Assembly: GCA_037039925.1 (NCBI GenBank)
Contig: JAXRKP010000325.1
Coordinates: 17,501 to 81,500 of the forward strand
DNA: 64,000 nucleotides
DNA from: Doris montereyensis
Lineage: Eukaryota > Mollusca > Gastropoda > Nudibranchia > Dorididae
Reading direction: 5' to 3'
Part shown: positions 23,324 through 33,959 of the stretch, one piece after another
How positions within the stretch are numbered: the first letter of the stretch is position 1
How the letters are laid out: each line of letters starts with the position of its first letter
The notes under the pieces: generated by a model
What the model was told of the DNA's origin: nothing
The model's input: only the letters and a program-made list of their open reading frames with translations
Databases searched by the model: none
Position numbers and translations under genes: made by a program

Positions 23324-26300
23324 GATTTGCAAAATTTTCCGACTTGTTCCCTGACGCAGAAGATAATGGTGAAAGGTCAAATGTGGAAGGGGAGTCCTGC
23401 GACCAGGTAAATGAGAGCATGGCTCTGATTTGTTCCAACGTGGAAAAGTCAGTGAAAGAAAACGTCACTTTATCGACTTTATTGGGCGAACGTGGCAGTG
23501 AACATAAGAATTTGAGAGGAAATGACGTAACTGACCCAAACGCTGTTGTAAAAATTAAAACGTTGGATGGAGACTTTGAAAGTCTTCCATCGCAGATTTG
23601 GGAACTGACAGAATTTTCACAGATGATGCCTACCGTGCCAGATGGGGAAATTGAAATGGATGTGGATGCACCGAACGACAGCGGGTGACAGTTTATCGGC
23701 AACGGTGAACTCGCAAACGGCACTCGAGTGTGGTGATGCTGATAAAGTTTCCAGAGATGAAATTGTTCTCTTGAAATCTCATCGGTCAGCTGGTAGCCCT
23801 GGTCGTGATGCAAGTCATAAGCAGTCGTCGTCTGTCAAGCTTTCCATGTCAGAGTCGATGGTCAAGAAGAACAAGTCCACCTCTGAAAGCTTAGAGAATG
23901 ACTTTGAGATAGAGCTTGATACCCTTTTATCCAAAGCTAAATCTGCCTCTTTTGAGAGACAAGTAGCTTTTAAAGTTCCTTTTTACGGGAGCCGATCCAG
24001 ACTGCTTCAGCCTCTAGTTTTAGCAAAAAGAACAAAATTATCTATGAGGTCAGCGGTCAAATTAAAAACTTTTGACAGCGTGTTTTTTGATGGAGCAAAT
24101 AACGGACAAGTTGCAAATTTAGAAGAATCAAAACAATTTGGTGTGCAAAACGGACTTGAAATGAAAAATGCTGAAGAAGAAAAGGCGGGAGATTTGGGTA
24201 AACAGATTATCTCTGACCTTCGAAGCCTAAAAGCGACAGGAAGTTTCCTTGAAGCATTCTGATTCTATGATATCGCTTGCCTCAAATCATTTTGAAGGGT
24301 TTAGCACTGCCAGTGGGAAAACCATAGCTGTTTCCGAAAAGGCAAAAGAGAAGGCGAGTGACATACTGGCAAGCGTTGGGGATGATGATACGGGTATCGT
24401 GATGGTCTCCTCTAAGATTTCCCTAGATACGAAAGTGCCAATTGTCGCTGGAACCTTCGCCGGTGAAATTCAACAAATGAGTGTCAGCGGTGAACAGGCA
24501 AAACAACAAAGGAATGCTGCTGCTGTGCCCAAAAATTTGGAAAGTTTTGTTTGTGACTTTTCATCGGCGGGAGGAAAGAAAATTGCGTTATCGCATTCAT
24601 CCAGAGAAAAGGCAGCTCGGCTGTGGGAGAGGACTGGCGAAGAGACAGGCTTTGATGAAGCTGTTGATTTGAAAAATAAAGAAACGATTTCATTAGGACG
24701 TCAGCAAGATGCGAGTGGCATGGTAAAGCAAGATTTCACTGCAGTGTCAGTGTCAGAGAATTTAGCAGTGGCTATGAAAACTGGTTGCACTAAAAATACT
24801 GAGAAAACAAAGGAAAAGAACTGTGAAAGGCATCATGGTTTCAAACCATTCAAGCCTCAAAATTGTTGCCAAAAGATCTTGTTGTAGCTGTTGTCGCTGA
24901 AATATATGCTGGAGACGAAACAGTTGTTGAGTGTCATGTGAAGGAGAGAAAATATGTGGAGAAATCAGAAAGTCTTTCAAAAAGAGGAGTAGAAAATCGT
25001 GAGCTTTTACAATGTGATGAAGTAAATGATAGAATGATTTCTGACTCTGTTCATTCAAGCCTTTCCGTTAATTGCAAGAAGAAGAGTGAAGGCATTGCTC
25101 CAAAGGCGAATGAGGACACAGGAGATGATTACATTAACATAGAAAATGAAAGCACAAATTCAAATAATGTTAGTATTGTCAGACAAAATATTTCAAGACA
25201 TTCCTCAGAATTCAATGTTATAAATGGACCAAATTTTAATGGCAACCTCAGCAAAGATTGTCAAACAGGAGCGGACGCAGCAAAGTATGACCCTTCTTGT
25301 GACACGGCTGTGACGATTCCAGAAAATGCCGTGACAAATAAATATACATCTCTGGAAGAATTATCCTCACAAAATATCAATGAAAATCTTGACGATGTTG
25401 ATTGCGGAGGCTTTAGTGATAGGACAACCGGTAAAAACATCTCTGACACTACTGAAAGACGTACTATTACTAATGTCGGGCAGTTGCCCCTTGATTCAGA
25501 GTCTAAAGCCAGTGTCACAAAATTTGCTTTGAAACACGCTAAGACACTTTGTGGTGAAGATGCCGGTAAGAACGATGTCATGACTGTGGTGCAAAATCCT
25601 TCAAACTTTTTCGGGTGTTCCACTGCCTTAGGGTCCAAAGTCAAAATCTCGGAAAATGCTCTGAAACATGCAAAAACGGCTTTTTGATGAAGACACAAAT
25701 AACGATAGTACCTCAAATATTGTACAATGTACTACAGATCTTCCAGGGTTTTCCACCGTTTCAGGCTTAAAATCAAGATATCAGAAAATGATATAAAACA
25801 GGCAAAAATCCTTTTTGATGAAGACACTATTAAAAGTGATACTGATGATACCAAAGATGATGCAGAACTCATTACAGTATCTTCCGGGCTTTCCGTTCCC
25901 TCAATTTCCAAAGTAAATGTCTCAGAAAGTGCATTGAGTAGTGCAAAGCCGACTTTTGTTGATGACACCAATACTGCTCAATACACTGCAAATTTCCCTG
26001 GATTTTGCACTGCTTCAGGATCTAAAGTAATTGTCTCAAGTAATGCATTGAAACATGCAAAAAAACGTTTTTAATGAAGATGATGCTACTACTGGTAAAA
26101 CTGATGTCACAAATGTTACAGTAGAACACATTACAAATTCTTCTGAGTTTTCCACTGCTTTAGGATCAAAAGTCAGAAACTTAAACTTAGAAAACTCATC
26201 AAAGCATTCAAAGACATTTTTTGATGAAGATACAAATCTGAGTGTTGCCACATGTAGTAATGCTCAACGCACTGCCAATTTTCGAGGATTTTCTACTGCC

Positions 26301-27726
26301 TTGGGATCTGAAGTCAAAATCTCTGACAGCACATTGAAACATGTGTTTTTTGATGAAGACACTAGTGAAAGTAATGCAACAACCACAAATAATGCTCATT
26401 GCAATGCAGATTTTCCTGGATTTTTCTACCTCGACATCCAAGGCTAATACTTCTGACAACGTGTTAAAGCATTCAAAGACGTTTTTTGATGAAGACACTA
26501 ATGTGAGTGATTCTATAAACGATGCTCCTCGGTGTACTACAAATTTTCCTGGCTTTTTCTACTGCCTTGGGGTCTGAAGTCAAAACCTCTGACAATGCAT
26601 TGAAACGTGCAAAGACTTTTTGATGAAAGACGCTAGTGAAAGTAATACAACCACAAATAATGCTCATTGCAATGCAAATTTTCCGGCTTTTTCACTGCCT
26701 TGGGGTCTAAAGTTAAAATCTCAGACAGTGCACTGAAACATGCCAAAACATTTCTTGATGAAGACACTAGTGTAGTAAGTGATACCTCAAATATTAATAA
26801 TGCTCAATGCATTGTAGATTTTCAGGATTTTCCACCACTTTGAAGTCAAAAGTCGATGTCTCAGATAATGCATCGAAACATGCAAAGACGTTTTTTGATG
26901 AAAACACTAGTAATAATAATAATATCACAAACACTGGAAAAATACAGGTTTCCTGGATTTTCAACTGCCTCAGGATCAAAAGTAAAAATATCAGAAAATG
27001 CATTGAACCATGCAAAGACACTTTTTATTGAAGACTCCTGTAGCTCCGATACAACTAATGATGCACAAAACACTGCAAATGAACTTTCCATAACATCAGG
27101 GTCTAGATTTGATCCCCCTGAAAATGCGATGAAAGACGCAAAGACGTCTTTGGACACAAAAAACAGTCGACAATGTGACATTATTAAGAAGCACAGCACA
27201 GGTCAAATAAATTCAACTCGTTCAGGCTTTCCCACGGCGGCAATATCCGATGTAGGTATATGTGAAAACCAAGCAGAACCGCCGCAGGTGGAAGATTTTC
27301 CGATACCGACAGTCACAAACAATGCTATTGTTACTAAAAGTGTTAATGTTAAGAAAACAATTTCAAACTTTCCAGCATTCTCCACGGCGTCTGGATCGGA
27401 TGTGATTGTGTCACACAAGGCTTTGAAGTACGCAAAGTCTTTTTTCGATGACGATCTTGCCGACAAACGTGAAGATTTGAACTTGAACAAAAATGCTGGC
27501 AACGTCAGGGCCCAAAGTTCCTCCTCCTCCTCCTCCTCCTCCTCCAAGCTTTCAATTGGTTCGAATAGGAATTCCAAACTCATCACGAGTGCTGGGTGTT
27601 CAAACTTTGGCAATGACAAACAGACAGCAGTTGTCAACGATGCACAGGGGCAAAGTTTGAAGGCAGGAAAAGGCACTGTTGTCCCCATCACCCATGAAAA
27701 TAGCACAGACCGACCAAGAAGAAAAA
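23324..27726 (+). CDS. BRCA2: BRCA2 BRC-repeat exon, with frameshifts
   Basis: The acceptor is TTTTTTTCAG|GATTTG. The donor AGAAAAA|GTAAGT leaves A, which joins in phase to the 28622 exon (RRKS-LPKKF). The exon is about 4.4 kb. Its first kilobase is acidic and Ser-rich. From 24291 on it carries BRC-like repeats with the consensus FPGFSTASGSKVKISENALK and a downstream FFDED. FSTA matches the F-x-x-A RAD51-contacting motif and FFDE matches the second LFDE-type motif of the family. About 14 repeats are convincing and three degenerate, against eight in human. A poly-Ser run (TCC)n lies at 27521-27545. Frames change near 23690, 24260, 24880, 25685, 25770, 26070, 26420, 26565, 26620, 26690, 26830 and 26950, mostly in T or A runs. 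The order and spacing of repeats stay regular through these breaks. Confidence 0.9.
24291..24635 (+). repeat. BRCA2: First two BRC repeats
   Basis: Repeat 1 (24291-24372) reads FEGFSTASGKTIAVSEKAKE and then a KASDIL stretch, the closest to the textbook BRC motif. Repeat 2 (about 24550-24633) reads DFSSAGGKKIALSHSSREKA, with FSSA as its F-x-x-A motif. They are separated from the main array by about 0.85 kb of acidic linker, so the exon has two clusters. Confidence 0.85.
25475..27455 (+). repeat. BRCA2: Main BRC array, about 15 units of about 135 bp
   Basis: Units start near 25475, 25600, 25735, 25876, 25990, 26136, 26277, 26408, 26540, 26675, 26814, 26945, 27065, 27205 and 27361. Spacing in the middle is 131-146 bases, or about 45 residues. 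F-x-x-A is intact in the units at 25990 (FCTA), 26136, 26277, 26540, 26675, 26945, 27205 (FPTA) and 27361. It is altered in the units at 25600 (CSTA), 25735 (FSTV), 26408 (FSTS) and 26814 (FSTT). It is lost at 25475, 25876 and 27065. Several units share FFDED followed by T(N/S). Near-identical middle units point to recent tandem duplication. Some calls read across frameshifts, so unit boundaries are approximate. Confidence 0.8.
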
Positions 27727-27842
27727 GTAAGTACAATGAACAACTACAAAAAAAGTAGTTATATTACAAGTACTAGGCTGAGTTATAATGCTTAACTGAA
27801 AATTGATTGGCACTTTAAGAGCTCTGTTTTCTCAGAATTTTC

Positions 27843-28106
27843 AGGGGGACTCAGCAGTTCAGAGTCAGAGCATGATGTTGGCCTCTCAACCAAAAAGTAG
27901 GCAAAATCTACCCCCTGGTCCAGGTAGGTGGATCGACACCTAGTCCCATTGGAGACGGACGATAAAAGGAGGTCCCATGTGCAGATCACAACACTCTGTG
28001 CAGGCTGAAGATCCCTTGGCTGTTTACAGGGCAGTCGGGCTAAATTAAAAATTCTACCAAAAATCCAGAGATCACCTTAGTTGTGGATGTGGGTAATCAA
28101 ATGAAA
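27843..28106 (+). mobile_element. SINE-2, plus strand, internally deleted
   Basis: GGGGGACTCAGCAGTTCAGA and GTTGGCCTCTCAACC jump directly to CCCCTGGTCCAGGTAGGTGG. The SINE then continues normally to TTAGTTGTGGATGTGGGTAA. The B-box half is deleted. Confidence 0.85.
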
Positions 28107-28196
28107 GCAGTATTATATGAGCTGTGTTTTCTTAGAATTTCTGTGATGTCCAAAGGTAATTGGAGGTTGACAGGTCTTAGTAGTAGTGGTGGTAGT

Positions 28197-28340
28197 TACC
28201 TCTGATTGACATACTGTCATTCTTTTACATGGATGGTGTTGGCAGGAGCTTCTGGTAGGTCCTACTCCTTTCCTTTCATTTCATCTTGCTGTTTCTTCTT
28301 CTTAATCATTCACTCTGAGATAGCCACATTTGTTGTGTCA
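28197..28340 (+). repeat. Dispersed repeat D, copy 1
   Basis: It shares GGTAGGTCCTACTCCTTTCC, TTCATCTTGCTGTTTC and CACTCTGAGATAGCC with copies at about 29150-29265, 31310-31440 and 52300-52400 (+), and with an inverted copy at about 59750-59840. The copies lie in BRCA2 introns or downstream. No coding sequence or tRNA head was found, so the class is unknown. Confidence 0.6.
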
Positions 28341-28621
28341 TTAATTAAATTCTCATTAATCATGTCATTTCTCTTCCATGTTGTGTGGCTGTTTCACAGT
28401 TAATTATATAGCCTTAAAGAAGATTTGAGAAAGAAATACATTTCGAATTGTACATATATATGAAATCTCTCTTTAATAATATGTATTTATATTTAGAAAC
28501 AGGAAAACATAATATAACTAATGATAATTTTGATGAGTGTCAAAGCATTTGTATTATTAGAACAGAAGGTGTCATAGTTTTAGAATTCAATGTGTTTTGT
28601 TTTTAAACTGAATCCCTTCAG

Positions 28622-28666
28622 GTCTCCCAAAGAAATTCCGAGTGCCATTAAGATCAAGCTGTGAAG
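28622..28666 (+). CDS. BRCA2: BRCA2 small exon after the BRC exon
   Basis: Acceptor CCCTTCAG|GTCTCC and donor GTGAAG|GTTTGG enclose 45 bases. In phase with the preceding donor it reads RRKS-LPKKFRVPLRSSCE. That is a basic linker comparable in position to human GKRRGEPLILVGEPSIKR, between the BRC repeats and the DNA-binding domain. Phase continuity on the upstream side supports it. Length is small and similarity limited. Confidence 0.55.
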
Positions 28667-29149
28667 GTTTGGACTGTTTGTTTTTCATTTGTTATTTCTT
28701 CTTAGCTCTTGTTTTTTTTTTTAATTTTGGGAAAGGATGTTCGATAGATAGAATTTAGACTTTAGATGTGACATTGTGAGTGTCATGTGTGTGTGTGTGT
28801 TTCTTGGTGGGGAGGGAGGGGGGTGGCTTATTGATAAATCAATATACTCAAAAAAGGTCTGAAAGATTTGCCAAGTCGCAATTCTTTTCGTAATAAATTT
28901 CCCCTTGTAATTCAAATTTTCACTCTAGTTTGATTAGAAATTTATGGCGATAAACAAGGGAGGAACTGATGCAGATGTTAAGGGATGAAAAAAACAGCAT
29001 TCTCAAAAAAAAATTTGTTTTTTTTTGTTGATATTTGGAAAGCAAGAAAAATCAAGATTGGCTCAAAGATAAGATTTTTCAAGTCAAATGTCTATTCTTC
29101 TATATGGAATAGAAATTTGGAAGACCACTTTAGGGACATTGAGGAAAGT

Positions 29150-29265
29150 TCAATACTTCTCTCTTTTCGCAATGTCACATGCATGTCTTTTATCTTGCTG
29201 TGTCCTCTTGATTCACCCTGAGATTGCTGCTAAGTATGGCGGACAGAGTGTAATGTTCAACAAAA
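29150..29265 (+). repeat. Dispersed repeat D, copy 2 (partial)
   Basis: CTTGCTGTGTCCTCTTGATT and CACCCTGAGATTGCTGC match repeat D. GGCGGACAGAGTGTAATGTT then parallels GAGTGGACGGTGTACATTTC in the 52.3-kb copy. Confidence 0.5.
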
Positions 29266-29375
29266 AAGAAAAAAGAAGAATTTTTTTTTATAAAGGATGT
29301 TAAAATTTCAACATCTGTGACACATCTCTGACTCTGCTTGTTTTTCTGTTCATGCCGAAAAAATATTTTTTGCAG

Positions 29376-29456
29376 AACACTTAAATGACAGAAAGTGGAC
29401 TATGAGAAATGGAAAAGGCTCATGGCCATGCAATCTACAGTTCCATCAGGGAAAAG
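29376..29456 (+). CDS. BRCA2: BRCA2 small exon, linker region
   Basis: Acceptor TTTTTTGCAG|AACACT and donor GAAAAG|GTAGGT enclose 81 bases. The phase from 28666 gives an open frame EHLNDRKWTMRNGK. A second frame, VDYEKWKRLMAMQSTVPSGK, looks more like human NEFDRIIENQEKSLKASKS and would need a one- or two-base shift. The exon itself is plausible; its frame is not settled. Confidence 0.45.
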
Positions 29457-29544
29457 GTAGGTAACTGGGTTTTGATCTGGTGTATGTCTTGTGATAGTTG
29501 TTGTAGTTTATCGACCCAGCTGTCTTACTTTTCTACTGTTAGGA

Positions 29545-29630
29545 CATTTGTCCTTCGATACAATGCCATGTAATGGTATTTACAAGTGTTGTCCACCTGG
29601 TGGAGAGTTTTGTATAGGGTGTTCCAGGTA
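29545..29630 (-). repeat. Short dispersed repeat shared with 37398-37480
   Basis: On the minus strand it reads TLYKTLHQVDNTCKYHYMAL. The + strand at 37398-37480 reads TIYGTLQQMENTCRYHYMAL. The two ~80-base copies lie in opposite orientation. Conservation at the amino-acid level suggests a decayed mobile or coding element, identity unknown. A G homopolymer lies downstream at 29728-29747. Confidence 0.5.
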
Positions 29631-30259
29631 TCGGGTATATCAGAGAGTAGAGATTCGTGTATGTCTTTCAATTCGTAACATTGAAAAGGGGTGGGTCGCA
29701 GTTTCATTGGGGGATGTCGGGGGTGGGGTGGGTGGGGGGGGGGGGGGGTCACAAAGAGTGCTCATCGGGGCATGTTCAGGTTTTATTCTTTTTCAGATGC
29801 ATGTATAGTATTATTAGCATATATGTGGTGTGTTTGGAATCTGAAGATGTGACTTGATTTCTCTGTTTTAGTTGGCTGATGTTGTCTTTTGTTCGTGGAA
29901 TGGCCAAATGTCAGTATATAAGTTATAAGGCTCTTCCTCCAGACTTTCCTAAAGCCAATCTGTTCATCTTTCATCCGTCTTCTTTATTGTGTTGACTTTT
30001 GATGATTTGTTTGTGATCTGCATTGTGATTTTAGTGTTTTGGCTGTTCTTGTCTAGATCCCTATTTTGGCAAAGAGTGTCTGCCTTGTCATTTCGGGTGC
30101 GATTTCATATTCATGGATCCATTGCTTGCATCACTAGCTTGATGCCATAGATTTTAATTAGTTGGTTAGCTTCTCATGCTAATTAATCATGTTGTTTGCA
30201 CCAACTGTATTTAAGTATTTTAATATCAATATTTGAAATTTCAATGGACAGAAAGTTAG

Positions 30260-30592
30260 AAGTAAGAACAAGTTCAAAGCTACAATTACCTAGACAGCAA
30301 TGATTAACTCAGAGAAGAAATCAGCCAGAATCCAAAGGCAAGTGCAATATATAACCATGTAGAAAAGACATTTTTATAGTAGGTAAACAAGAATTATCAA
30401 CAAAAACCAAAATGGCAGTATACAACACAGTTTATTGTCCTACTTTCCTGTATGGGCAGTGAAACCTAGACCTTAGACAGTAGGGCATGCAATAGAGTAC
30501 AAGCAGCTGAAATGAAATATCTCAGAAGAGTAGTTGGGAAAACTAAAAGAGACAAAATCAGAAACACAATTACAAGAGGTCAAACTAAAGCA
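30260..30592 (+). mobile_element. LINE-A 3' coding fragment, 5' part
   Basis: It is a decayed plus-strand copy of the reverse-transcriptase C-terminal region of LINE-A: CAAGTTCAAAGCTACAATTA (codes HSYNYLG-like), ATTAACTCAGAGAAGAAATC, AAAATGGCAGTATACAACAC and GCTGAAATGAAATATCTCAG. It matches the minus-strand element at 62.3-62.9 kb, but frames are broken. It continues at 30836 after the SINE insertion. Confidence 0.8.
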
Positions 30593-30835
30593 AGTAGTGG
30601 TGGCCGAGCGGTTAGGCTGCCGGCTGGGGACTAGGAGGTCTCGAGTTTGAATCCTAGCAAAGCTAACCAGGTGCAAATGGATACAATCCCTAGCTTGGGA
30701 GTAAAAACCTGTGTCAGACTAGCGTCCTGGCCAGGTGGTAATTTTTTTATCACCTGTTCTGCTTTATGCTATTGAAACTGGGATAAGCTTCGGCTCTATG
30801 GGCTATGACAGCCTTGAAGAAACTTTACTTTTACT
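30593..30835 (+). mobile_element. SINE-1 inserted into LINE-A, with target-site duplication
   Basis: The tRNA-like head has an A-box TGGCCGAGCGG at 30601-30611 and a B-box GAGTTTGAATCC at 30643-30654. The SINE-1 body ends GACAGCCTTGAAGAAACTTT. The insertion is flanked by AAACTAAAGCA at 30582-30592 and 30836-30846, an 11-base duplication of LINE-A sequence. That fixes the ends of the SINE and its younger age relative to the LINE. Confidence 0.9.
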
Positions 30836-30985
30836 AAACTAAAGCAGATGGCATAAAGACTAAGATAGAAATGAATCAACTGAGATGGTTTGGACATGTA
30901 GATAAAGTGAATGATAAGAGAATAGTTAAATCAGTATATAATACTAAAACTGAAGGTAAATGACACAAAAAGCAGACCTAGGAAG
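30836..30985 (+). mobile_element. LINE-A 3' coding fragment, continuation
   Basis: AAAGCAGATGGCATAAAGAC, GAAATGAATCAACTGAGATG, TTTGGACATGTAGATAAAGT and AATACTAAAACTGAAGGTAA follow on exactly from the sequence left of the SINE. They encode the family's I-N-Q-L-R-W-F-G-H-V region. Confidence 0.8.
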
Positions 30986-31309
30986 AACGTTTAAAAAACC
31001 CCACCTGTGCCTGTCGTGGTGCTTGAACCAGTGTCATCATGATTACAAAGTCACGACACTACGGTTTTCGCTACAACGCATCTTGTTAATGAAACTCCTT
31101 TCCTAATAATCGTAGTTGGCACTGTTAGTAGTGTGCTCTCTTTTTCATGACGAGGCAAGGCAACGGAGGTCACGGGATTGACTCTGCCTAGTGTTCAAAG
31201 ATTTTGTTCTGTTCTTTCCTTTGTATTTGTCTTGTATTTGTTGACACGGGGCTTCAACATTTACTCATCTACCTCTAATAGTAGCGACATAGTCTTCCAT
31301 TGTCATCAT

Positions 31310-31440
31310 TATAGCGCAGGGATGGTAAAATCGAGAGGATGCAATGATTTGATGGGTGCTGCTGGTAAGTCCTACTTCGCTCCTTTCCTTCTTTTACTTA
31401 TCTTTCATCTTGCTTCTTCTTCTTCTTAATTCACTCTGAG
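31310..31440 (+). repeat. Dispersed repeat D, copy 3
   Basis: GCTGCTGGTAAGTCCTACTT, CTCCTTTCCTTCTTTTACTT, TTTCATCTTGCTTCTTC and AATTCACTCTGAGAG match the other D copies. Confidence 0.5.
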
Positions 31441-31539
31441 AGTTCACCACAAGGGAACAAAGAAAGAAACAAACCAAAAGCAATGTTTAGCCCATTATGT
31501 TATTGATAATGATTTCATTGACTTTCTTCACATCCTCAG

Positions 31540-32406
31540 CAAAGTTGCAGTGCTACTAGACAATGTATCCCACATTCTTCTACCTGCTAAAAGATCTTAC
31601 AACGACTTGGACTGTAGTAGTACTAGTAGTACCAGTACGGTCAGAGACAACGATACCAATTCTTCACATGTGAAAGACAACATTGGTACTAGGAAGACCC
31701 AGTCCTCATTTGTCCCGCCTGCCTCAACTCTACTACTACGACCCAAGTCAGGGAACACACACAACACACAGAAATCAAGAAGCTGTGTAGTAGTAGTAGT
31801 GGTAGTAGTAGTAGTAGTGGTAGCAGTAGTAGTAGTAGTAGTACGGATGCAGTGTTGTCAAAGTTTCCACTCTTTGTACCGAGGGGATCTTCGTCTAAAA
31901 CAGTGATCCAAAATTCGTTGATGATGATGTGCAAGGAAAAGAATTAGAATTAGACAAGGAAGGAAGAGAATTAGAATTAGACAAGGAAGATAATTCATCC
32001 ATGATGCGTCTACAAAACCGAACGTCAATTAGTGTGATAAAGCCAGCTTCTCCAACACCACGGGAAAGGACATCGAGTGATGTCCTTCGTGTAAGTGATG
32101 ATGTTGCTCTAGCACAGAAAAATGAAAGCGAGCTTTGCGATAAGAATTCTGCAAAGGAAGCTACGCCAGGCGGTGATACAACGTGTAATAGTAATAATGG
32201 AACCGATCTTGCAGCATGCGTCATTTCCACCGATTCCTCCAAAGATCGGCCAGCAAGCTTAAATTTAAATTCATCATGTGGTGAATCTGAACTGAACAAC
32301 GAGGAAGAAAACCGGTTTCTGTGTGAGAATGTGATGGATCATTGCAATGCCAGCAAATCAGCAGAATTTCAAGCCTCAGCTGTTATTTCAAGCCGTTCCC
32401 ATGCAG
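31540..32406 (+). CDS. BRCA2: BRCA2 exon upstream of the helical domain
   Basis: The acceptor is probably CACATCCTCAG|CAAAG (31540). The donor CATGCAG|GTATTT at 32406 leaves G, which completes GCC in the exon at 34910 (SHA-APGGFEP). The first frame reads KVAVLLDNVSHILLPAKRSY. A Ser run encoded by AGT repeats (31785-31845) follows, then DAVLSKFPLFVPRG, comparable with human RPTKVFVPPFKT. The frame shifts inside the AGT run and again near 31915. The last 490 bases are open: Glu/Asp- and Ser-rich, with two tandem copies of GKELELDKE-like sequence. It is a disordered linker in the family. Confidence 0.65.
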
Positions 32407-33169
32407 GTATTTAGCGAGTCTTCAGAGATTGATTGATGAAAGAACTTTTTTTCAATTATTAAGCTTTGATATTTTAATTTTTTTAGACGATTCACGAATT
32501 GGAATTTAGTGTTTCGTCTTGAAACTGTCCATATGTGTAAGTCCACGATACACGGGATATGATTTGTACTTCACATCATCAAACGCTTGCTTCTTTTTCG
32601 TGTCTATTATAAATGTTGGTGGCCTTGAACTAATTGAAAGGCTCCAGTCACACACTTGGTCGAAACAAAGATTTCTGTTTGTCTTCCCACCTTGAAACCT
32701 TTAAGTCAATGAGCGACGGCCTCATTTGTTTAGATATTTTGTAAAGTTAACTCCAACCGTGTACGTATAATTCAATTTTGGGCATAACTCAAAGAATAGA
32801 TTTTTTTCTTCTTCTCCATTTCCTTCGTTCTAAAGTTATTAAATTGTAATGACGTAGTGTATGCAGCCCTATTCGATGATTCATTATTAAATTACGTTTT
32901 TTTGCTTCTGAGTGACTTCTCCTGAAAAATTACATTAAACGGACTTACATGGTTAAACAGATTCACCGATGGTATAATATATTTCTTCTTTGTGAAGTAG
33001 TCACGGTTGTGTAGTGGCAAACTTGTCCTCCCTCACTCAAGTGGGAGCCAATAATAATAATAACAATAATAATAATAATAATAATAATAATGATAAATGG
33101 CACATCTGTAACGCTTTATGCCGTAGAAAACAGGCTCTACTAAACGCTTTACAATGGCAGCAGAACAAC

Positions 33170-33224
<55 letters not shown>

Positions 33225-33956
33225 TATATCATATAATATATAATACATGTACACAGCAGAATAAATCATAGTCATAATCAAATGCCTTACAGCGTAAAAA
33301 GATGAAATTGTAGTCCTGATTTAAAAGCCGTTAGTGAACTAGCACACCTAATCTGTGGGTGGGGTGGGGAGTTCAGAAATGGTGAGCCGAGAATTCAAAA
33401 AATGTTCACCGATCAGTACCAGCTGATGCTGGGAGATAATACCTGTAATTGACAGAACAGTGTCTTGCTTTGAGGGGGAGGGGGTGGTTTTGTTTTATCT
33501 TGTGTACTTGATGCTAAAAAAACCAAGATACGCTCTAGTCCTATGGGCTTGTAGGTCTGAGAGAAATGTAACTGTTTTCATACGAATGACAGCAGTCTAG
33601 GTATTTTTATCTTATTGGCCCGTGTCTAAAATTGGTGAGCCATTTCGGTTGTTGAGGCTGTAGATTTTTTTCGTCATTTACTTAGAAGTCACCATTTACA
33701 GTTTCAAAAAGCCTAGCAGGTTTAGACAGATTAGATTAAAAAAAATGCATATTTCTTAAAGATGTTTGAAGTCCATTTCAAGCTATTTGTCGCCTTATGA
33801 CAAATATTTAATTCCTTTTGTTCTGAGCTGAAAAAAAGTGTTTTTTTTTCTTCCCAAAGACAAGTAGAGTGTTCTATGGACTGTTGTCTATGTAATTCTT
33901 TCTTTTTGTTTTGTTTTTTAGAAGAAGAAAAACTTGCATTCCTTTCTTTCATTGTC
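32407..33956. other. Intron with AAT microsatellites
   Basis: (AAT)n runs lie at 33048-33092 and 33170-33222. No exon or recognised repeat is visible elsewhere in this stretch. Confidence 0.5.
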
Positions 33957-33959
33957 TAA

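Noticed and set aside
27203..27736. Minus-strand 177-codon frame
   Set aside because: It is antisense to BRC repeats and the poly-Ser run, and reads as hydrophobic antisense of Ser/Lys-rich coding sequence.
30597..30660. tRNA-Leu/Ser-like gene on the plus strand
   Set aside because: It is the SINE-1 head, bounded by a target-site duplication.
31315..31368. Candidate mini-exon (GCGCAG acceptor, GCTGCTG|GTAAGT donor)
   Set aside because: The donor side overlaps dispersed repeat D, which recurs at 28.2 and 52.3 kb, so the splice-like pattern is probably repeat-derived.
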